From contig JAFYWE010000146.1 in assembly GCA_017558165.1 (NCBI GenBank), forward strand, positions 1-17,309: DNA of 17,309 bases, read 5' to 3'. The notes under the pieces are model-generated. The model worked only from the letters and a program-made list of their open reading frames with translations, ran no database searches and was not told where the DNA came from. The translations under genes were made by a program, and so were the position numbers. This stretch comes from Bacteroidaceae bacterium (GTDB taxonomy: Bacteria > Bacteroidota > Bacteroidia > Bacteroidales > Bacteroidaceae). Positions 7,401-15,506 of this stretch are shown piece by piece. Every line of letters starts with the position of its first letter. Position 1 is the stretch's first letter.

Positions 7401-9278
7401 TTACTTTGCTTCCTTCTCAATCTCCTCTTCAACGAGGTGGATTTTTTGCAAGATAACCTGCGCGTCCTGTTTGAGCTTGTCAACTTTCTGGCGCATTACG
7501 TCAACGAGGCTTGCGCCTTTCTTGTTCGATACGCTCAGGAAACCGATGTTGTTCTCATATGTAGAGATTTCGTTCTTGAGTGCCTCATACTGGCGGATGA
7601 GATGGTCACGTTCACGCTGCAGGTTGTTTCCACCCTTGCCGATATTGTTTCGGAAGCTGTTGAGCTTGCGCTCGTTGGCTTCAATGTGGAGCTTCTCGTA
7701 GATGGCGTTGAGTACGGATTTGTACTCCTTGTAAACCTTGTCCTTCTCCTTGAATGGAACGAAGCCTATTGCATTCCATTTTGCGGTAAGTGCCGATACC
7801 TGTTTGTTCTGTTCTGCCGCAGACAGGTTGGTATCAATGGCCTTAAGGGCTTCTATCACCTCGCGCTTCAGCTTGAGATTATCCTGCTCAACAGTGCGTT
7901 GTGAGGATGTTGCGGCTTTACGACGCTCAAAGAATGTGTCGCATGCTGTAACAAAGCGCTTCCATAGTGCCTCTGATTGCTTCTGTGGCACCGGTCCAAT
8001 CTCTTTCCACTCCTTTTGTATCTTTGTGAGCTTGTCGGCAGTCTCTTTCCACTCTACGCTATCCATGAGTGCCTCGGCCTGTTCGCATAATGACTTCTTG
8101 CGTTCAAGGTTGCTTGCCAATGCATTCTTGGCCTCTTTGAAGAAGTCGCTCTTCAGCTTGAAGAACTCGTCACAGGCAGCGCGGAAACGCTCGAAAATCT
8201 TCAGGTTCATCTTCTGTGGAGCGAAACCGATCTCCTTCCACTGTGCCTGGAGCTCAAGAATCTGTTCTGTAGCGCTGTTCCATGCCTGGTAGCTGGCAGG
8301 AGGGTTCTGGTTGATGCTCTCAATCTGTTCGCAGATGGCGCTCTTCTTGTCAAGGTTCTCCTTCTCCTGTTCTTTCTTTGCTTCAAAATGTTCCTGATGG
8401 CGACGGTTTACGGCAGTGGATGCCTCTTTGAATCGCGTCCATGTCTCCTCACGCAATTCGGGCGAAACAGGGCCTGTCTCGCGGAATTCGTTATGCAGCT
8501 GCTGGAGTTGGCGGAATGCACTTATTACATCCTCCTCTTTCATCAACGCCTCGGCAGCTTCGCAAAGCCTTGTCTTTATCTCGAGGTTCTTCTTGAAGTC
8601 ATACTCGCGGAACTCGTGGTTAATCTTCAGTACATCGTAGAACTGCTCTACAAGCAATTGGTACTGTTTCCACAGATTGGTTACGCTCTCCTGTGGTATG
8701 TTCCTGATTTCTTTCCATTCTGCCTGTACGGCCTTGAATTCGTTTACTTCCGGTGTGCCTTGGCCGGCTTTCTCCACAAGTGCCTGTAGTTTGGCAAGGA
8801 GTGCCTCCTTCTTCTCAAGGTTGGCTTTCATCTCCTGCTCTTGTGCCGCAATCCATGCGTTACGCTTTGCCTTTATCTGTGACATGGCCTCCTTGAATGG
8901 CTCCTCAAGTTCATCGGCCGCCGGTGCGAACAGCGATTCTTCACCACCCTGTGCCACGAACTTCTTGTGTTCGGTCTCAATCTCCGCTGTACGCAAGCGG
9001 TAGAATTGTACCTTCAGGCTCTCGGTCTCAGCCTTGCAGTTGAGTACGTCGTCGCTGTCGGCTATGGCCTTAAGACGCTCTATAATCTCCTGACGGTTGA
9101 CCGGTCTTGAATCGGTGTTGTCACTCTCGCCCTCCATCTCAACAAGGGCGCTTGCTGTTGTCTCCTCAACAGGTTGTTCGTGGCTAAACTCGGTCATAGC
9201 GGCATTGTCAGCCTGTTCAGGGGTGTTCACGACGTTCAGCTCATTTGGCTGTACATCGGGGTTCAATGTTTCACTCAT
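7401..9278 (-). CDS. DUF349 repeat protein
   Basis: The 625-residue protein has no signal peptide and no membrane segment, so it is presumed cytoplasmic. An acidic, low-complexity N-terminus (1-60) is followed by long charged helices and five DUF349 repeats. Each has a core like WKEIGPVPQ with a following W/F-x-RF segment and a partly conserved D-x-FF ending. Cores lie near W188, F265, W347, W424 and W501, giving a period of about 77-82 residues. The second repeat is the most diverged (FRETGPVSP in place of W-EIG). The C-terminal part (about 530-625) is a probable coiled coil. DUF349 proteins are widespread in Bacteroidetes and Actinobacteria; their molecular role is not established to my knowledge. 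The ATG at 9278 is supported by an in-frame TAA a few codons upstream. The gene is monocistronic, between its own terminator and that of the next gene. Confidence 0.88.
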   Translation of the reverse strand: MSETLNPDVQPNELNVVNTPEQADNAAMTEFSHEQPVEETTASALVEMEGESDNTDSRPVNRQEIIERLKAIADSDDVLNCKAETESLKVQFYRLRTAEIETEHKKFVAQGGEESLFAPAADELEEPFKEAMSQIKAKRNAWIAAQEQEMKANLEKKEALLAKLQALVEKAGQGTPEVNEFKAVQAEWKEIRNIPQESVTNLWKQYQLLVEQFYDVLKINHEFREYDFKKNLEIKTRLCEAAEALMKEEDVISAFRQLQQLHNEFRETGPVSPELREETWTRFKEASTAVNRRHQEHFEAKKEQEKENLDKKSAICEQIESINQNPPASYQAWNSATEQILELQAQWKEIGFAPQKMNLKIFERFRAACDEFFKLKSDFFKEAKNALASNLERKKSLCEQAEALMDSVEWKETADKLTKIQKEWKEIGPVPQKQSEALWKRFVTACDTFFERRKAATSSQRTVEQDNLKLKREVIEALKAIDTNLSAAEQNKQVSALTAKWNAIGFVPFKEKDKVYKEYKSVLNAIYEKLHIEANERKLNSFRNNIGKGGNNLQRERDHLIRQYEALKNEISTYENNIGFLSVSNKKGASLVDVMRQKVDKLKQDAQVILQKIHLVEEEIEKEAK

Positions 9279-9302
9279 CTGCTTAAGATTTTAAGGTTAT
9301 TG

Positions 9303-9323
9303 CATTTGCAGTTCTTCCCTCCT
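9303..9323 (-). promoter_or_regulatory. Strong Shine-Dalgarno before a two-codon upstream ORF in the DUF349 leader
   Basis: On the minus strand, AGGAGGG (9323-9317) is followed after 11 bases by ATG CAA TAA (9305-9297). The true start of the DUF349 gene is at 9278, so this purine-rich site is too far away (38 bases) to serve it directly. It could be a minimal upstream ORF or a chance purine tract; Bacteroidetes rarely use strong Shine-Dalgarno sites. Confidence 0.2.
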
Positions 9324-9451
9324 TTAAAATACTGGTCTATGGGGTGCTCGGCAAGTGCATTATTCTGCGAATATATAAAATATTTTGATTATAACATATT
9401 TGGCGGCAAAAGATTTTGACAACCGTCCGGTATTTGTGTATGGCTGTCATG

Positions 9452-9484
9452 AAAAATGCCGTGCAAGCTGGCTTGCACGGCATT
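9452..9484 (-). terminator. Terminator of the secreted chitobiase-domain protein gene
   Basis: AATGCCGTGCAAGC (9455-9468) and GCTTGCACGGCATT (9471-9484) form a perfect 14-base inverted repeat with a two-base centre. On the minus strand it is followed by a T run (complement of the A run at 9452-9456). It starts 18 bases after the stop codon at 9503. Confidence 0.88.
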
Positions 9485-9502
9485 CCTGTTATTGGACCTG
9501 TA

Positions 9503-11548
9503 TTATTTTACGATACATTTTGTTCCGTTGATGATGTAAAGGCCTGCAGGGAGAGCCTTCACTCTTGCAGCATCAGTCGTCTCAAGAACCTTTACGCCGG
9601 TTGCGTTGTATACTATCCAGGCATTGTTCTCCTGGCCGAATACCAACTCTTCAACGCCAGTACTGTTCTTTACTGTGTACTTGAGTGTTACGCCTTCGAT
9701 GTTCTTGCCGTTAGCATCAATGAAATAACCTGTCGGAACCTCAAGGATGTAGGTGCCGTTCTTTGTGATGGCATCGGTTGCCTTTATCGCGCCCTGTGTC
9801 ATGGTCTTCACGCCGTCTTCGGCATTTGTAGAGTACTCTACAGGGATAAGCTCAGTACTGCCCTCAAGGTGCAAGCGCGGCTGCAGTGACTCGTCGTCCG
9901 ATGGGTTCATGTAATAGCTGAATGTGAACACAACACTTGAGAGCTGCTCGACAACAGAACCGTCGGCCGGGTCAATGTTGTCAATTGTAGCGGCTGGTGC
10001 ATCACCTACAAGATCATACTTGACAAGTGTCTTCTTGCCGTATCTTGCCGCAATGGGGATAGACATGTTCATGCCGTTGGGATTGAGCATGATGTCACCA
10101 GTGAAATTGATGTTCAAGTTCACGTTGTTGGTTGTGGTGAGTTCTTTCTTTGCTTTCAAGGTGAGTGTGGTGCTGTTTGTCTGTGTCACAGTGAAGGTTG
10201 TGACTGCTCCCTCAGATGTAACCTTGAGATTGCTTGCCTTGATGCCCTCGTCACAGGTCACGATAACCTCTGTAAGCCTCTCAAGCACAGTGCCTGATGC
10301 CGGTGTAACGGTGAATGTGGGGTACTCACGCTGCATGTAAAGCTTTGGAAGGGTGTGTTCTGCTGTTGCCTGGCTTGACTGGATGCTTGTGAACTCCTGC
10401 TTCTCGGCCGAGAAGTAGATTGTCTGTCCTGTCGCGTTCTTTATTGTGGCAATACCGTCTGCATCAACAGCAACGCCCCACAGTGCATCCTTTCCAGGTT
10501 TTTCGGCAGAGAATTTGAAACCGTTGCCAGCTGCGCTCACGTAACGGCCGTCATGGTTCTGGATCGTGTATCCGCCATCTGTAGCAGTGAATGTGAATCC
10601 GTTGCATTCAACGGTCTCGATGTAGTTGTTGTTAGGGGCCTTGTAGGCGCTTGTCGCGAGTGTTCCGTTCGCCTCATCTGTGTAGAAGAAGTTCGCGACA
10701 CTGTCTGCTGCGGCAATTGCATATCTCTTACCCGATGTGATCTCCTTTGCCGGTATGTAGGGCATTGTGCGTGATACGACGTATGTCTGCTCGGCTATGG
10801 CACTCTTGAATGCCACGTCGCCATCTGTCTTAACGGCCATAGCCTTGATTGTGGTTGTCTCGGTGAGGTCGAAATACATTACATAGTACTTGCTGCACTT
10901 TGTCGTTCCTGTCTCGTTGATGTAATCCTCATAGCTTGGGTCTGTACCGTCAACGGTGTAGTAGAGCACCGCGCTCTGGTCCTCGGTCTCCACTGTTACC
11001 TGTACCTTGTCGGCATATACGGCAAGAGGTGTCTTGAACTCAGGTGCAGGAACGGTAACGGAGCTGGCATCAGGTGTGTACTCGATGCTGATACTGCTTA
11101 CATAGTATGCCTTTGTGCTTGCCTTCCATCTGATGGTAATGTTGCCGGTGCCCTTGTCGCAGTCAAAGGTGTATGGTGCGTCAGCTGTTGCCAATGCGAA
11201 TGACTCAGATGTCTGGTTGCCTACGTTTATGGTCAATGTCGCGTCACCGCCGTTTGCCATACAGCTGTTGATTGTCACACTCTTGATAGTGCAATTTGCG
11301 AATGCCGATGTGCTCAGCTCATATGCATCCTTGTTGGGGTTTGAGCTGCTGCCAATCTGCACGCCCTTGCCATTGGCGTTCCATACGATGCTGGTTGCTG
11401 ATGTCGCATTCCACTCGATACCGCTCAGTGTCACTACACCGCCACCTGCATTGAGTTGTCCATCCTCAAAGACGTGTGTGTAGTTCTCGGCTTCCGATGT
11501 TGCTGCCATGAATATGAGGCAGAAAAGTGAAAGTAGGAATTTCTTCAT
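9503..11548 (-). CDS. Secreted multidomain protein with chitobiase-type module and T9SS-like C-terminal tail
   Basis: The 681-residue protein has a Sec signal peptide (MKKFLLSLFCLIFMAATSEA) without lipobox. Residues about 24-158 resemble a beta-sandwich seen in many secreted Bacteroidetes proteins (GVQIGSSSNPNKDAYEL, ending YYVSSISIEYTP). Residues about 168-256 match the chitobiase/beta-hexosaminidase C-terminal module, with hallmark YYTVDGTDPSYED. Residues 262-405 contain repeated short beta units (GGYTIQNHDGRYVSAAGNG) that could be a trefoil-like fold. Two Ig-like regions follow (about 410-505 and 520-627; the second has DPADGSVVEQLSSVVFTFS). The tail (about 640-681, VYNATGVKVLETT then LPAGLYIINGTKCIVK) resembles type IX secretion sorting domains, which direct proteins to the surface or exterior. 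No catalytic domain is recognised, so a binding or adhesive role is an inference. It stands alone, with its own promoter and terminator. Confidence 0.8.
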   Translation of the reverse strand: MKKFLLSLFCLIFMAATSEAENYTHVFEDGQLNAGGGVVTLSGIEWNATSATSIVWNANGKGVQIGSSSNPNKDAYELSTSAFANCTIKSVTINSCMANGGDATLTINVGNQTSESFALATADAPYTFDCDKGTGNITIRWKASTKAYYVSSISIEYTPDASSVTVPAPEFKTPLAVYADKVQVTVETEDQSAVLYYTVDGTDPSYEDYINETGTTKCSKYYVMYFDLTETTTIKAMAVKTDGDVAFKSAIAEQTYVVSRTMPYIPAKEITSGKRYAIAAADSVANFFYTDEANGTLATSAYKAPNNNYIETVECNGFTFTATDGGYTIQNHDGRYVSAAGNGFKFSAEKPGKDALWGVAVDADGIATIKNATGQTIYFSAEKQEFTSIQSSQATAEHTLPKLYMQREYPTFTVTPASGTVLERLTEVIVTCDEGIKASNLKVTSEGAVTTFTVTQTNSTTLTLKAKKELTTTNNVNLNINFTGDIMLNPNGMNMSIPIAARYGKKTLVKYDLVGDAPAATIDNIDPADGSVVEQLSSVVFTFSYYMNPSDDESLQPRLHLEGSTELIPVEYSTNAEDGVKTMTQGAIKATDAITKNGTYILEVPTGYFIDANGKNIEGVTLKYTVKNSTGVEELVFGQENNAWIVYNATGVKVLETTDAARVKALPAGLYIINGTKCIVK

Positions 11549-11611
11549 TTAATTCTATTTTAATGTTATAATGTTCCGGTATTTTGTTGCCAAAGGTTGG
11601 CTTTCAGCCTG

Positions 11612-11619
11612 CAAAGTTA
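11612..11619 (-). promoter_or_regulatory. Candidate -7 promoter box for the secreted protein gene
   Basis: TAACTTTG on the minus strand (forward CAAAGTTA, 11612-11619) matches the Bacteroidetes -7 consensus and is identical to the box before the SLC13 gene. It lies 63 bases before the ATG at 11548. No clean TTTG was found 19-21 bases upstream (closest is ATTT at a 21-base spacing), so the -33 element is weak. Confidence 0.4.
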
Positions 11620-11678
11620 ATGATTTTACCTGACATGAGGAAATTGCCGGCCACGACAAGTGTCTTGGGAATAAAAAA

Positions 11679-11710
11679 ATAAGATTTGCGGGCATGCCCG
11701 CAAATCTTAT
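11679..11710 (-). terminator. Terminator of the SusC-TlpA operon, a perfect 32-base palindrome
   Basis: The sequence from 11679 to 11710 is its own reverse complement, with half-site ATAAGATTTGCGGGCA. It would form a long hairpin with a minimal loop. On the minus strand it is followed by a T-rich run (complement of the A run at 11673-11679). It lies 57 bases after the TlpA-like stop at 11768 and before the promoter of the next gene. Confidence 0.88.
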
Positions 11711-11767
11711 ATAGTAATCGCTCTATTGATTCCCGTGAGGAACATTGCAGCAAATTGCCTTTAAATG

Positions 11768-12883
11768 TTACCTGTCATATGCCTTTGTTATTATCTCATC
11801 TAGTCCATCTCCTGGGGGAGGGGCATATGCTGTCACTATATTGCCATTCTTGTCAATTACAATGTAACGCGGTATTCCTGATACGTGGTAATCGCTTTCA
11901 AATTGTGATTGTAATTCGCAGTCTGGTGTGAGGTTCAACAGACTGCCCATCCTACGTCGTTCAATGGCTGCAAGCCAGGCATCCCTTGCCTCCTTGCGGT
12001 CAATGGAGATAGTAAGGAATACAATGTCGTCACGTTCCTTATAATTGTCGCTCAAGGCTATGAAATCGGGCATCTTTGACAGGCAACTGCTGCACCATGT
12101 CGCCCATACGTCAATTACGATTATCTTGCCATGGAATTGTGCGAATGTGTATTCCTTGCCATCGGCATCCTTGAGTGGTGGAGCCGGTGCCTTTTCGCCA
12201 GGCATCGTATACTTGTACTCGTCAAGCAGACCTATGATTTCGCTTTTAAGCTCGCAGTCCTTTACATTCTGCTCAATAAGCGGGCGTACGGCATACAACT
12301 CTTCGTTGCAACCGCTGTTTCCTATCGGGAAGCGGAGCTTTTTCAGGTATGCTGCATGCAGTGCGTCATTATGGCTCTGGAATACTTCGCGTAGTTTACG
12401 GTAGTCGTTGCCGTTCATGCTGCGTGGCCTGTAGAATACGGTTATGGTTATACCGTCGCGTGACTCCTCAAAGCTGTTTCCCTCCTTCATGAACTTGAGC
12501 GTGTACAGGTGGTCTACGAAACGTGCAACGTCGCGTCCTGTCATGAATGACTTTACAGTCCCGTTGTCAAGGCTGATCTCTTCGACATATTGCGGTAGGG
12601 TATATATATCTTCGTTCTTTCCTCTGCAGCGGAATATGTACTCTCCGCAATGCAAGATGTACTGGCACATGTTCTCCGTATTGCCGTGACTGTCTTTCTT
12701 TGATAGCAATCCTTTGACATGTGTGAAGTTCTCGATAATTTCCTGTGCGCTGTTGAAATCCTTTTGCCACAGTGAGTCCACTATCGCATGTGCCCGTTCC
12801 GGGGTATTACAACCGGCTTTTCCTGAACATGCCGTGCCCAGGAAAAGCAGTGTATACAGTATTGCTATCATTGTTGTTCTCAT
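11768..12883 (-). CDS. TlpA-like thioredoxin-fold lipoprotein
   Basis: The 371-residue lipoprotein has signal MRTTMIAILYTLLFLGTAC with lipid Cys19. The residues after it (SGKAG) are not acidic, so it probably faces the periplasm. An N-terminal region of about 200 residues has no fold I recognise. The C-terminal thioredoxin domain (about 228-371) starts with the TlpA/AhpC-type PGEKAPAPPLKDADGKEYTF, has the redox motif WATWCSSC (Cys264 and Cys267), and the cis-proline loop SGIPRYIVID (Pro338). TlpA-like proteins reduce or rearrange disulfides in exported proteins. It contains ten cysteines in all (19, 25, 73, 79, 86, 192, 210, 264, 267, 322), unusual for a periplasmic protein. It is the last gene of the Sus operon, 11 bases after the preceding stop, and is followed by a terminator. 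The substrate is unknown. Confidence 0.85.
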   Translation of the reverse strand: MRTTMIAILYTLLFLGTACSGKAGCNTPERAHAIVDSLWQKDFNSAQEIIENFTHVKGLLSKKDSHGNTENMCQYILHCGEYIFRCRGKNEDIYTLPQYVEEISLDNGTVKSFMTGRDVARFVDHLYTLKFMKEGNSFEESRDGITITVFYRPRSMNGNDYRKLREVFQSHNDALHAAYLKKLRFPIGNSGCNEELYAVRPLIEQNVKDCELKSEIIGLLDEYKYTMPGEKAPAPPLKDADGKEYTFAQFHGKIIVIDVWATWCSSCLSKMPDFIALSDNYKERDDIVFLTISIDRKEARDAWLAAIERRRMGSLLNLTPDCELQSQFESDYHVSGIPRYIVIDKNGNIVTAYAPPPGDGLDEIITKAYDR

Positions 12884-12894
12884 AGGTACCTTGG

Positions 12895-13917
12895 TTACTT
12901 GTCAAGACCTCTTGCAATGCCTACAAGGTCTATGCCGTAAGTATTGAGCATGTGGTTTACAACAATATTGTATTTCTCTTTGGTCATCGGATACTCCGAT
13001 GAGGGATAGCGTGCCTCGAACTCCTCAGGGGTGAGCCACATTGCATTCTTGATGTATGTGGTGAACAGGTTGTAGTGTGGGTATTTGTCTTTCTCCCAAT
13101 AGTAGCAACTTGTCTCGCTGGCATAGTCGGGTACCCACACCTGTTTCTGCACACCTGTACCGAAATTGTCGTTTATCATGTCGATAAATCCGAGCTTGTA
13201 CTTGTAGTTTGTCTTTGACGGGTCAACGTTGTTCATCTTCTTGTCTGCAGCGAAGTCAAAGCCCGCCCAGAACTCATTAGGGGAGTCTATCTCGCCCTTC
13301 TCTATGGCATTGTACAGTGCCTGTATCATGAATATGCAACGCTGCTGTCTTATCGAGTACTCGGCATCCGTACCGTTGATGACCTCATCCTTGAAGCTGA
13401 TGGCCCAGTTGTCGAAATTGCCGAGCTTGATTGACTTGAACGGGTCTGTATTGGTACCGCTCACATCGCCGTTGCCTCCCAGGTCGCGAGGCTCGGTACG
13501 CAGGTTGTGTATCATATATATCTTGACAGGGAATGTTGACTGCGCGAACTCCTTGCTGATATTGGGGAATATGTAGTCATAGAAGAATGATACATAGAAT
13601 GGCAAGTGCTCTTCGGGGAGGTTCCATGCCGGGTAGTCGCGCTCCTCGTCATAACCACCAACGTATATGTCTCCTGTTCCCGCCGACACCCAGTCGCGGT
13701 TCAGGTCCTCTTCGGTGATGTCCTTGTAAAGGAGGTATACGCCGTACTCCTGCTTTATGTCGTTTATAAGCGAGTCGTATTCTGTATTTCCCTGTGGAAA
13801 ACCGCCTCTGATAGGGGAGTAGTTGCCCGATGGAGTGATGTTCTCCTCTTCGTCGCAGGCATTGAAGAGTACAAGGCCTGCCAATAGGAATATTGCACCT
13901 TTTATGAATCTTTTCAT
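12895..13917 (-). CDS. SusCD-associated lipoprotein of the putative zinc metallopeptidase family, HExxH not found
   Basis: The product is a 340-residue lipoprotein (MKRFIKGAIFLLAGLVLFNAC, lipid Cys21) with an acidic run right after the cysteine (DEEEN), resembling the Bacteroidetes surface export signal. The body resembles the SusCD-linked 'substrate import-associated zinc metallohydrolase' lipoproteins (Peptidase_Mx1 type): an early EYDSLINDIKQEYGVYLLYK, then a YPAWNLPEEHLPF region and a beta segment before the position where those proteins carry HExxH. Here that stretch reads about RQQRCIFMIQALYNAIEKG, with no HExxH anywhere. This is therefore either a catalytically dead relative or a different family; the similarity is from memory and moderate. 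The ATG at 13917 gives a normal signal peptide; a GTG at 13926 would add three residues. It starts 14 bases after the SusD stop. Confidence 0.6.
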   Translation of the reverse strand: MKRFIKGAIFLLAGLVLFNACDEEENITPSGNYSPIRGGFPQGNTEYDSLINDIKQEYGVYLLYKDITEEDLNRDWVSAGTGDIYVGGYDEERDYPAWNLPEEHLPFYVSFFYDYIFPNISKEFAQSTFPVKIYMIHNLRTEPRDLGGNGDVSGTNTDPFKSIKLGNFDNWAISFKDEVINGTDAEYSIRQQRCIFMIQALYNAIEKGEIDSPNEFWAGFDFAADKKMNNVDPSKTNYKYKLGFIDMINDNFGTGVQKQVWVPDYASETSCYYWEKDKYPHYNLFTTYIKNAMWLTPEEFEARYPSSEYPMTKEKYNIVVNHMLNTYGIDLVGIARGLDK

Positions 13918-13931
13918 GATAGTCACTTTTA

Positions 13932-15494
13932 TTATTCAACAATAGGCATACGCTTGCCGGGGAGTTCGTTCTGTTCAAGGCTGCTGTTCATCTGCAGCGC
14001 CTCGTCGGGGAGAGGCAGTGTGTAGAGCAGGTCGTTCTCCTCCAGACGGAATGTGCTTGTACTTTCGGCATTGTCGTGCCATTTGTGTGTGAATGATGGC
14101 ATGCCCCAGCGTCTTAGGTCAAACCAGCGGTGACCCTCGAAGCAGAGCTCGCGTCTGCGCTCGTCGCGAATGAACTGGATGAGTTCCTCGGATGTATCGA
14201 ATGACTCTTCTTCATAGTCCTCGGGGTCGAAACGCTTTGCACGGAGTGCATTAAGGGCTGCTGTAGCTTCGTCCATCCCGGCAGTACCTGTCATTGCCAT
14301 AGCCTCGGCGTAGTTCAAGTAAGCCTCTGAAAGGCGAAGGCAACGGCCGAATATACCGGTCGCGTGCTGTGGCAGGTAGTATGTGGTTCCTACATTCACC
14401 TTACCGAATGCCATAGGCATCAGTTCACTGCTGTTGCCGACAGGTGCCTTCACGATATATCTGTTGAGGCGCAGGTCGTAGTCTACGAATGTTCCGAGCA
14501 ACTCTTCCGATGCCTGGAAGTATGCATGCATCTTGTTGCCTGTGTTGGAGTTGGTGCTGTTGGCACCGTCATATGTCCACTCGAACATGTCCTTGACATT
14601 GCCATAGGGCCATATGGTCTCCGTAGATGAATATGTGGGGTAGACCATGTATGTGCGTACGGTCTCACCTGCATCGTTCTTTCCGTTTAGCGGGATGTTG
14701 TTGAGGTCCTCAAGCCTGAAGTTCGGGTTGTCCATTACCGATTTTGCATAGTGCGCGGCCATTTCCCAATTCTCCATATAAAGATATGTTCTTGAGAGTG
14801 TAAGCTGTACCATAGGGAGGCTGGTGCGGAAGTTGTCATTCCACTGCTCGCTCTTTGGCAATGCAAGATATGTCTCCTCGGCCGTATGGAGGTCGCTGAG
14901 AATCTGCTCATAGACCTCGGCCACGGTCTTTCTATTGAGGTAGTCATCACTCTCTTCAATACCGCTGTTCAGCTTGAGGGGAACGCCCGGTGCCTCGGGA
15001 TTGTGGTTGTATGGCTGTCCGAAGATGTTGACGAGGTTCAGGTAATAGAAACCGCGCAATGCGTATGCCTGCGCCTTTACCTTGTTGATGTTCTCCTCGG
15101 TATCCTTTACATCGGGGATATAGTCAAGTACGGCGTTGGCGCCAAGGATTACCTCATAATAGCGTTCATACATGTTTATGTGTCCGGCACCGGCCTCCTC
15201 CATCATCTTGAACATGTCGGGCTGCCATGCGAAGCTCGCAAGGTAGAGGTTGCCGTCGAATCCTTCATTGGGAACCTGGTATGGAGCCGCCTCTACGTCA
15301 TCATCAAGCAGTCCAAGGAAAATGTTGAAGCCCTCCATGTCATTACGTTGGTATGCCTCGCCCAGAAGAAGCTCGTTGAGTGAGATTGCGTCCTCCGGTA
15401 CGAACTCGCTTTCAGAGTCCGGCTCAAGGAAATCGCCGCAGGCTGTAAATGACAGCGCTGCCAGTATCGTGAGAATATTGTATCTTAATTTCAT
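13932..15494 (-). CDS. SusD/RagB-family outer membrane nutrient-binding lipoprotein
   Basis: The 520-residue lipoprotein has signal MKLRYNILTILAALSFTAC (lipid Cys19) followed by GDFLEPDSESEF, typical of SusD-like proteins. The helical TPR-like core contains AQAYALRGFYYLNLVNIFGQPY, and the C-terminal SusD signature RRELCFEGHRWFDLRRWG is at about 447-464. SusD-type proteins sit on the cell surface as a hinged lid over the SusC barrel and help capture oligosaccharides, peptides or other large ligands before TonB-dependent import. Length is within the usual range. The gene starts 12 bases after the SusC stop, so the pair is co-transcribed, and the metallopeptidase-like gene follows after 14 bases. 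The ligand cannot be inferred from the sequence. Confidence 0.95.
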   Translation of the reverse strand: MKLRYNILTILAALSFTACGDFLEPDSESEFVPEDAISLNELLLGEAYQRNDMEGFNIFLGLLDDDVEAAPYQVPNEGFDGNLYLASFAWQPDMFKMMEEAGAGHINMYERYYEVILGANAVLDYIPDVKDTEENINKVKAQAYALRGFYYLNLVNIFGQPYNHNPEAPGVPLKLNSGIEESDDYLNRKTVAEVYEQILSDLHTAEETYLALPKSEQWNDNFRTSLPMVQLTLSRTYLYMENWEMAAHYAKSVMDNPNFRLEDLNNIPLNGKNDAGETVRTYMVYPTYSSTETIWPYGNVKDMFEWTYDGANSTNSNTGNKMHAYFQASEELLGTFVDYDLRLNRYIVKAPVGNSSELMPMAFGKVNVGTTYYLPQHATGIFGRCLRLSEAYLNYAEAMAMTGTAGMDEATAALNALRAKRFDPEDYEEESFDTSEELIQFIRDERRRELCFEGHRWFDLRRWGMPSFTHKWHDNAESTSTFRLEENDLLYTLPLPDEALQMNSSLEQNELPGKRMPIVE

Positions 15495-15506
15495 AGTCCT
15501 AATTAT

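Noticed and set aside
9339..9365. GG and GC dinucleotides suggesting a sigma-54 -24/-12 promoter
   Set aside because: The ten-base spacing between GG and GC required for sigma-54 is not met. No convincing sigma-54 site was found elsewhere in the gaps.
9360..9420. Possible promoter of the DUF349 gene (TTTG and TATAAT or TATATTCG on the minus strand)
   Set aside because: No combination has correct spacing for either the Bacteroidetes or the sigma-70 consensus; not called.
13917..13926. GTG start of the metallopeptidase-like gene at 13926
   Set aside because: ATG at 13917 gives a standard lipoprotein signal (MKRF) without the extra three residues.
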